Assembly: GCF_030936135.1 (NCBI RefSeq)
Contig: NC_082600.1
Span: forward strand, 27,163,943-27,227,942
Length of the DNA: 64,000 bases
Source of the DNA: Gavia stellata
Lineage: Eukaryota > Chordata > Aves > Gaviiformes > Gaviidae
Direction of reading: 5' to 3'
Position numbers and translations under genes: made by a program. Position 1 is the first letter of the stretch. Each line of letters starts with the position of its first letter. The notes beneath the pieces were generated by a model. That model made no database searches, was not told where the DNA came from, and saw nothing but the letters and a program-made list of their open reading frames with translations. This document shows positions 58,301 to 64,000 of the stretch, piece after piece.

Positions 58301-59936
58301 CAGCCCTACGTGACTTGGGTTCTCCCTTTGCTTGTGATCTCCCTCTCTTTCAGAGCGTTAACATGGTAATAAAGGTCAAATGAAGCATTCCAACCAACAC
58401 ATCCCTGATCTAGTTAGGAAAAGCTGATGGCAGTCCAGTTTTGGGGTGGGGGAAGGGTTGTGGGGGCTGTGAAAGGAGCTCAGAGCCTGTACCAGGACTT
58501 CCCTCACTTGGCAACAGCGGGATGACGTGTGGATGGCACACGAGGCTAGAGCTGTCTGTATGTTTGTTGCCCAGAAGCAGCATTTCTCGCAGGTGTGCTT
58601 GGATCTCACGGGGATGGAGAGCACAGCCAGAGCGGGAGGGATGTGCTTATGAAACCCAAGCAGCTATGTGCAAAGGTGGTGGGATGTCAGACGCTCCTGC
58701 AGCCTCCCTGGGGCAGTCCTGGGGAAGGGGCCCTCAGCACTAGCGGTGGCTGCATATTTCAACCCATCCACAGGGTTCCCATGCAGCTGGAGGTTAATGT
58801 CCACCTTGCGTTGTCCGACGAAGTTTCATTACCCTTCAGCCAGCCGTCCCTTTCCTTCTTTGAGGGAGGACACTGTTTTCCAGTGCCTTTTCAATTACTC
58901 TTTCTCAGAACAATGAGCCTGGTCCTACCTGAGCGAGCTGTGCTTTCCTGGTTCTTGCTGGCTGGGCTAAAAACCCAATTTGGCATCTGTTGACTTGGGA
59001 AGTGTTAGGGTCTGGCGTATAATTAATAGCACTTTCCTCCTGGGGCGCAAACTGAAGCTGATGTACTGTAATTAGGAACGCACACAGGCTCAGAGGGTGA
59101 TTTGGGCATGAAGTCAATGAACTGTAAGTCCCCATAGCTGTGGAGGAATTTGAGCGCAGTGACTCCAAAATAAGCTGCAGAAGGAGAGCTGGAAAGCTCT
59201 GGAGGGGACAGCCGGGGGGAACATGCAAATCAGACCCCAAAACAGATTAAAGCAGGAAGGTAACATGCAAACTACTCCCAAGAGGCTGCGATAGTGCATG
59301 GTTGTCTGTCTTCTTGTCTGGCAGTTGTTGCCTGCCCTTGCTCTGGGACTGAGGACCTATTCCTGCTTGGAGAGCTATGAGCAGTACTGGAGGCTATATG
59401 CTCTCTGTGGACCATGCTGCTCATTTTTGAGCTTTGTGAAGTGAGTATTGCTGGAGAAGAGCTCTGCAGAGACCAGTGGGGAGAAGTGGGAACAGAAACA
59501 AGTCTCTGATGGCAGTGACCTTGTGTTAGGGACCCACAGCAGCAGTAACACTGAGACTTTGAAGGCCATCTGCCTGCAGAGAAGAGATGGGGCCGCTCCG
59601 GTTGCGCTGCCCCAGCTGGCTGCCACTACCATGGGGCTGAGCATGCTGCCGGGAGCCCCGTGTCCACTAACCACCTTTTTGTGTCTCCCCAGCTGTCTGT
59701 GACCCACCGTGCCAGAACAAGGGCTCCTGCAGCCGTCCCCAGGTCTGTACCTGTCGCTCGGGCTTCCAGGGTTCCCGGTGCGAAGAAGTCGTTCCAGAGC
59801 AGGAGTACCACCCGCCTGGTGCCGCCGCAGCCTTCCAGCCCCCCACAAGCTCCCTCCGGAGGAGGACCAGCACAGCAGGGCAGGATGCCTCCCTGCGAGG
59901 GGCTCACATGCCCGTCCCACGGCACGTCCCGGCTGT
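45178..59936 (+). CDS. LTBP2: LTBP2, latent TGF-beta binding protein 2, first three coding exons (3' end outside window)
   Basis: Exons at 45178-45632, 53812-53882 and 59693-59936 join in one frame (256 codons plus two bases). They match the N-terminus of LTBP2: a signal peptide, a basic Pro/Gly/Arg-rich region, [13 protein letters not shown] and then the first EGF-like module. LTBP2 is a secreted fibrillin-superfamily protein that associates with fibrillin microfibrils and, unlike other LTBPs, does not bind latent TGF-beta. It matters for ciliary zonules and elastic fibres. The remaining exons (8-Cys modules and most cbEGF repeats) lie to the right. NVCGxxCCPGW occurs in several LTBPs, but the exon 3 sequence and the AREL1 neighbour make LTBP2 the best match. 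Confidence 0.94.
49130..49180 (+). repeat. Possible CR1 3' end fragment
   Basis: GACCTGATGATCTAATGGTC followed by CCACTGGCCTTCTGTGAG resembles the 3' end of older amniote CR1 families. It is very short and could be chance. Confidence 0.35.
50225..50340 (-). repeat. Possible MIR/CORE-SINE fragment
   Basis: ACTGGTAAGGAGACAGAGAC, AGTTTGCCCATGGCT and CAGCAGCAGGGCTGGGAATA follow the reverse complement of MIR-type SINEs in order. Confidence 0.45.
53812..53882 (+). CDS. LTBP2: LTBP2 exon 2 (71 nt)
   Basis: Acceptor CTCTGCTTAG, donor GTGAGT. With two bases from exon 1 it encodes [20 protein letters not shown] and HCIK, ending in phase 1. The Cys-Gly-x-x-Cys-Cys-Pro-Gly-Trp block is the conserved start of the LTBP EGF-like 1 region. 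Confidence 0.95.
53883..59692 (+). other. LTBP2 intron 2
   Basis: GT-AG intron of 5810 bp. No exon recognised. It holds a possible CR1 end near 57125-57185 and two AT-rich, ordered stretches (about 58060-58240 and 59015-59110) that look like candidate conserved noncoding elements. Confidence 0.8.
57125..57185 (+). repeat. Possible CR1 3' end fragment
   Basis: GGGAGGTTGGACTTGGTGAC followed by CTTTCCCTC resembles the CR1 3' consensus around its conserved GGTTGGACT core. It is short and weak. Confidence 0.35.
59693..59936 (+). CDS. LTBP2: LTBP2 exon 3 (first EGF-like module and linker)
   Basis: Acceptor TCTCCCCAG, donor GTAAGT. It encodes [20 protein letters not shown] and [12 protein letters not shown], an EGF-like module with six Cys. 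A Pro/Ala/Ser/Arg-rich linker follows, ending HVPAV in phase 2. The EGF part is close to human LTBP2; the linker is divergent, as expected. Confidence 0.95.
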
Positions 59937-62900
59937 GTAAGTCAAACCCGGTTCCCAGCAGGATGCTCCCCCAAACCCACAGGCAGCTTATGCCACACTC
60001 AGTTGGGCCACAGCCTCTGCTTCATGAGACTGGGCAGCTTGTCTCCCAGCGGAGGCTCGTGCCTGGGCTGTGGGAGCTGACAGAAGGGGGTCAGGCCCTG
60101 CTGTCCCTCCAAGGGACTCAGTTTTGCCCCAGCACTGTGTTACGGTCCCCAGGCACTTGCAGTGATAGGACAGGCTAGTGGCGATCCCATGGTGAAGGAG
60201 GACTGTGAAGCTCAGCAGTTTGCCATTGTCCAGTTGATGAGCAGCATTAGTGGTAGCAGCAGCGTGGACAGAGGAGTGGGGGTTAAATCTCTTTCCCAAG
60301 AGGATGTGTTTAGAGCAATATGTCCTGTGGAGGTGTGCTATTAAATGCCAGTGTGAGCCAAGTGATGATACTCAGCGATGTCTCCTAGCAGACTCTAGCC
60401 ATTATTGAGCCATTTGTTCCATATTTCTGTGTCACCCTGCTGTGGTGTGGGTCATTTTGGTACCCAGGCAGGTGCCTGTAATTGGGTACCGAAGCAAAGA
60501 TGCAGCTGTTGGAGCTCACAGAGGTCCATGCAGGAGAGACTCTGTGAGGAGTGTGTTAAGCTCAGAATGACAACTGTGGCATCGTCTGGTCCTTTTGGGT
60601 GAGGAAGAGCTTACAGCTTCAGCCCACCTGCCTCAGGTCAGTGCTTAGGTGCTCTTGTACCCGAGCTGCAACTCCTCCACGCTTTGTGTTTTGTGAAGTC
60701 ACTCTGGAGCTGTGGGGTTTCTGTTGAAGGAGGCAGTAAAGGTGGGAAAGGTGCCTTTCCCTGACAAGCACCTCTGTGCTGCTGGCAGCTCAGTGGGGAT
60801 GGAAAGGTGAGAATGGTGCCTGCTTGCTATACAACAACCCACACATTTGTTTTTTTAAAAAAATCACCTCTGCTTTTCTGTAAGAGTCCATGGACATGGG
60901 ACCAAAGTGTTAGACTGCACCACCCCTAAAGGCCCATGTTCTGGCTGCTACTCACCCAGTTGCTGGGCCAGAAAGACTGGTTTTGTAGGTAGCCACCACA
61001 GCAGAGAACTTGCACGTGGCTTCCAGCAGAAGTCCCTCAGTTGTAGTCAGGAAGAAATTACAGCAAATTACAGGTGCCAAACCAGGAGGTAACTTCAGTT
61101 TCTCCTTTTCTTCTCTGAGCTGTTTTGACTTCCTCTGTCAGCATCATTTAGAGCTGCCCGAGGAAAGGGCAGATCAGCCTTCATTTTTCTGTATTTCTGC
61201 AGGTTGTTTTTAAAGTGTCTGTTGCACTTAAAGTAGCTGTTGCCTTTCTGTCTTTTCTGAAGCAGAGGCAGTGCATGGGCTGGAGACATTTCTAGACACT
61301 GACTCTTGACCATCCACAGTTTTGGAGAGGCTCAAATGACTGATGAGAAATTGACTGACACGAAGTAGTTCACTGAAGCTGGCATATCTTGGTGCCCAAA
61401 TGAAAGGCTATCTGATGGGAACCAAATACAGGCAAGGCAGAGGTGATGCTGGCAGGGAGAGGTGGCCAAGCCCCTGTCATCACTGCCCTGAGAGAGGCTC
61501 GGTGCCTGAGCGAGCACGTAGCCCGAGCACGTGCCTGCAATCCTGGTCATTGCTGACAAGTTCCTCCCCAGCAATGACCTCCGCCTACCTCTCCGTGCCA
61601 CTGCTCTGTGCATAAGGACTGGAGGGGAGGGAAAGCAGTGCCCTTGGAGATACAGCACCTGTTGAAGGCTTTCCCAGTAAGGAACATGACCTCAGGCTCT
61701 GCACAGAGGGGGCTGTGCAGGCACTGGCAGAGCATTCCTGTCCAGCCAGTCAGACACAGTGCCTAGCGATCAAAGAGCTGGGATTGCTGAATGCCCAGCT
61801 GCCTGGCGTACCTTAAATCCTTTGGCGCTGTCCCAAGGAAATAGGACTCCGTTAAGGACTGTGCCATGCCTTTCCTCCTTCCCTCCCCACGGCGGCCATA
61901 GGACGTCACCTTATCCGACAAGATTCAATAAGAGTATTTGATGTTTGTCCTTAGTGATGGCCGCAGGTAGGGCCCTGGGACACAGCCATCACTGACTGCC
62001 TTCTGGAGCCGTCCTGTCCTGTGCTTGCAATGCGTAGTGGTGCTCTGCAGGCAGGTGTGGGGCTGTCTGCACCTTGGCATCGGTCTGCATTGAAACACCT
62101 CACTTCAGCCCCTGGGTGGTTTCCCATACGATTCAGTTGCTTGGGTTTTGTCTGTGGACCATATAACATATAGCAGACAACTGGCATGACCTAAAGGTCT
62201 TGCTGCTGTTAGGTGGGTTGTTTCCCAAATATTTTTGAGTGTCCCCTTCAGCCTGCCAACTTCTGGGCTAGCTGTGGAGCCTGTAAGAATGAGTGTCTGC
62301 AGCTGAAGGTTCACCTCTGCTGCTGTTGCACCCAACTGTGCCCTTCCACTGCTTCCCTTGCACTGGTTGTTGGTGCTCATCTGGCCCCTGGGTAAGTTGG
62401 CTCAACAAAAAGCTAACACAGCAAAAGTAAGGATAATTTTCTTCCACTTCAGTGGGCTAAATTGACTTATTGAAAGATTACATGAGGACCAGAAGGATTG
62501 GACAGAATTGCAAGGCTAGCATTGCGGGAGGAGGAGAGGGGTCAACTCCCCTTTTGGTGGAAGCCACTTATTAGGTTGGTCATTTGTCTCATGAAACCAT
62601 GCTCTCAGACTTGTCTGAACTTGGAGTCTGCTTCTTGCAGTTACAACATCTCATCTATTTCTGTGCTACCATTAAAGTAATTTCTGTGCTTCTGCGTCAG
62701 GCTTTCTCCATACAATTGCGCTGTAGCAGCAAAAGCAAGCATACTGGCCTTCACGGAATTAGGTAGATCTTGCTCATATTTGCAAGTATGAGGGTCGGTT
62801 CTTAGGCACTGCAAACTCGGGGTCACCTTCACTGGAGTTCAGTTCACTGTCAAGTCTGAGAGGAACAGCTTGGGTTTTTCAGTCCTTGGTCTCCTCCTGG

Positions 62901-64000
62901 GTTAGGATAGGTTGTGCTGGTGGGACACTGAGTTTTTGTAGTGAGCCTGCCATGCTCCCACAGCAGCTGGCTTGCTTGCCTGATTTTCTGGTAAGGAAGA
63001 GCTAGAAGAAGCTCTTGAGTTTCTCAGTGGACAGAGGACACTGGTGGTTCCAGGTCAGTGGTTGTGAGAAGACTGAGATCCAGGACAAACGACCAGTCCC
63101 CAACCTCTCTGCAGATTCGCATTGCTAACAAGGAGGAGTTGCGCAAGAGTGGGAGCTTATAGACCTCTAAGCCTCATCTTGCTGTGCCAAGACAGGAAAT
63201 CAATCCCCACATGAGTGAATTTGCTTTCTCCTTTAGTTTATTTGTGTGTATATTGGCTTTATTTGTGTTTGTTTGTACAGAGGTAGCAATCAGAAGCTCT
63301 GAAGTCATGCACTAGAACAATGCTGTATTAAATGCTGTATAAGCATGCAAAAAAACCCATGAATCCTCCACAGAGACCTGCTTGTTTAGCAGAGATGGGC
63401 TTGATTTTGATTTCAGTGTGTTCTGAAGCGAGTTTTCAGAGAGAATTTAGAGAGCAGCTTCCTAGGTTATTCAGGAACTGCCTAGACCAAAATATTCCCC
63501 ACTTGTCTGAGTGGTGGGGCTACTTTAAAATCATTTCTTATCCTCAGCTAGTTGAACTTGCTGCTTATGATGACTGCCGCTTCACTGTGGAGAGCAGCCT
63601 GCTCTGGAGGTAGGAAGTCTCTGGGAGTCTGGAGGAGCCTATAAAACCTTGGTGAAAAGCATGACGAGGCAGCTGCCTGTTTTCATGGCCCTGTTTCTGA
63701 CAGATGTGCTCAGGCTCTCCAGAGTTCATGCCTGGAAGCAGAAGCAGCGATGCCTTCTGCGGCTTCCCTGCCAGGAGAGCCCAGGAAGCACGACTGTGAC
63801 AGCAGGACACGATAAGTTACTGTCTGTCTTCTGCCCTCAGCCTTGGTGAGAAGTAGCAGCTCCTTGACCAACAGAGTTGTACTGGTCACACACAACTGGT
63901 TGTACTGGTTGGTTTGTACTTGCACCTGGCAGATGTGAAGGTTAGCAAATGGATCTGTGGGCGTTCCTAGTGTAGCTGTCATAGATCCATTTCTGGGCAT
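59937..64000 (+). other. LTBP2 intron 3 (continues beyond window)
   Basis: No further LTBP2 exon was found. In particular I did not see the next conserved coding block (the KIVFTP segment with its Cys-rich follow-on) before the right edge. No other gene recognised. Confidence 0.7.

Noticed and set aside
1..64000. CRISPR arrays, bacterial operons, tRNA or rRNA genes
   Set aside because: None seen. The regular array at 39158 is a microsatellite and the tRNA-like match at 4858 is only an 18-bp primer site.

Overview
The window looks like bird nuclear DNA. It carries exons of two vertebrate genes with short introns and GT-AG splice sites, a CR1 LINE (the main avian/reptilian non-LTR retrotransposon), a gammaretrovirus-like endogenous retrovirus and a strong CpG island. 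A crocodilian or turtle cannot be excluded from sequence alone, but the compact introns favour a bird. I found no bacterial-type genes, operons, CRISPR arrays or tRNA/rRNA genes.

Layout. (1) 1-5337: a defective endogenous retrovirus on the minus strand. It has a piece of its 3' LTR at the window edge, a polypurine tract, an env TM remnant, pol (integrase, RNase H, RT, protease), a nucleocapsid zinc knuckle, a probable gag start, a tRNA-Arg-like primer binding site and a 457-bp 5' LTR. Most of gag and the surface half of env are missing. (2) 6367-about 22105, plus strand: the last 16 coding exons and the 3' UTR of AREL1, a HECT E3 ubiquitin ligase. The 2229 nt of coding sequence join in one frame and match the human protein from residue 82 to the end, so the first 81 codons lie left of the window and the retrovirus probably sits antisense in an AREL1 intron. 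A 5'-truncated sense CR1 lies in the intron at 9015-12251. Two related copies of an old SINE-like repeat lie in the introns at 13531-15300 and 15377-15745. (3) About 22100-44480: an intergenic stretch with no convincing gene. It holds a CR1 3' fragment, a C16 run, a 441-bp perfect (CTCTC)n array and possible conserved AT-rich islands. (4) About 44480-64000, plus strand: the CpG-island promoter and first three coding exons of LTBP2, a secreted fibrillin/LTBP-family matrix protein. The gene continues beyond the right edge.

AREL1 followed head-to-tail by LTBP2 is the same neighbour order as on human 14q24.3. The two genes are not known to act together: AREL1 is an intracellular anti-apoptotic ligase and LTBP2 is a microfibril protein.

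The most interesting point is in AREL1. The codon for the catalytic HECT cysteine is split by the gene's last intron, and that intron has a GC rather than GT donor. A GT donor 4 nt downstream would remove the cysteine and bring in an immediate stop. I did not find a convincing wholly new biological system; the rest is genome-structural detail.
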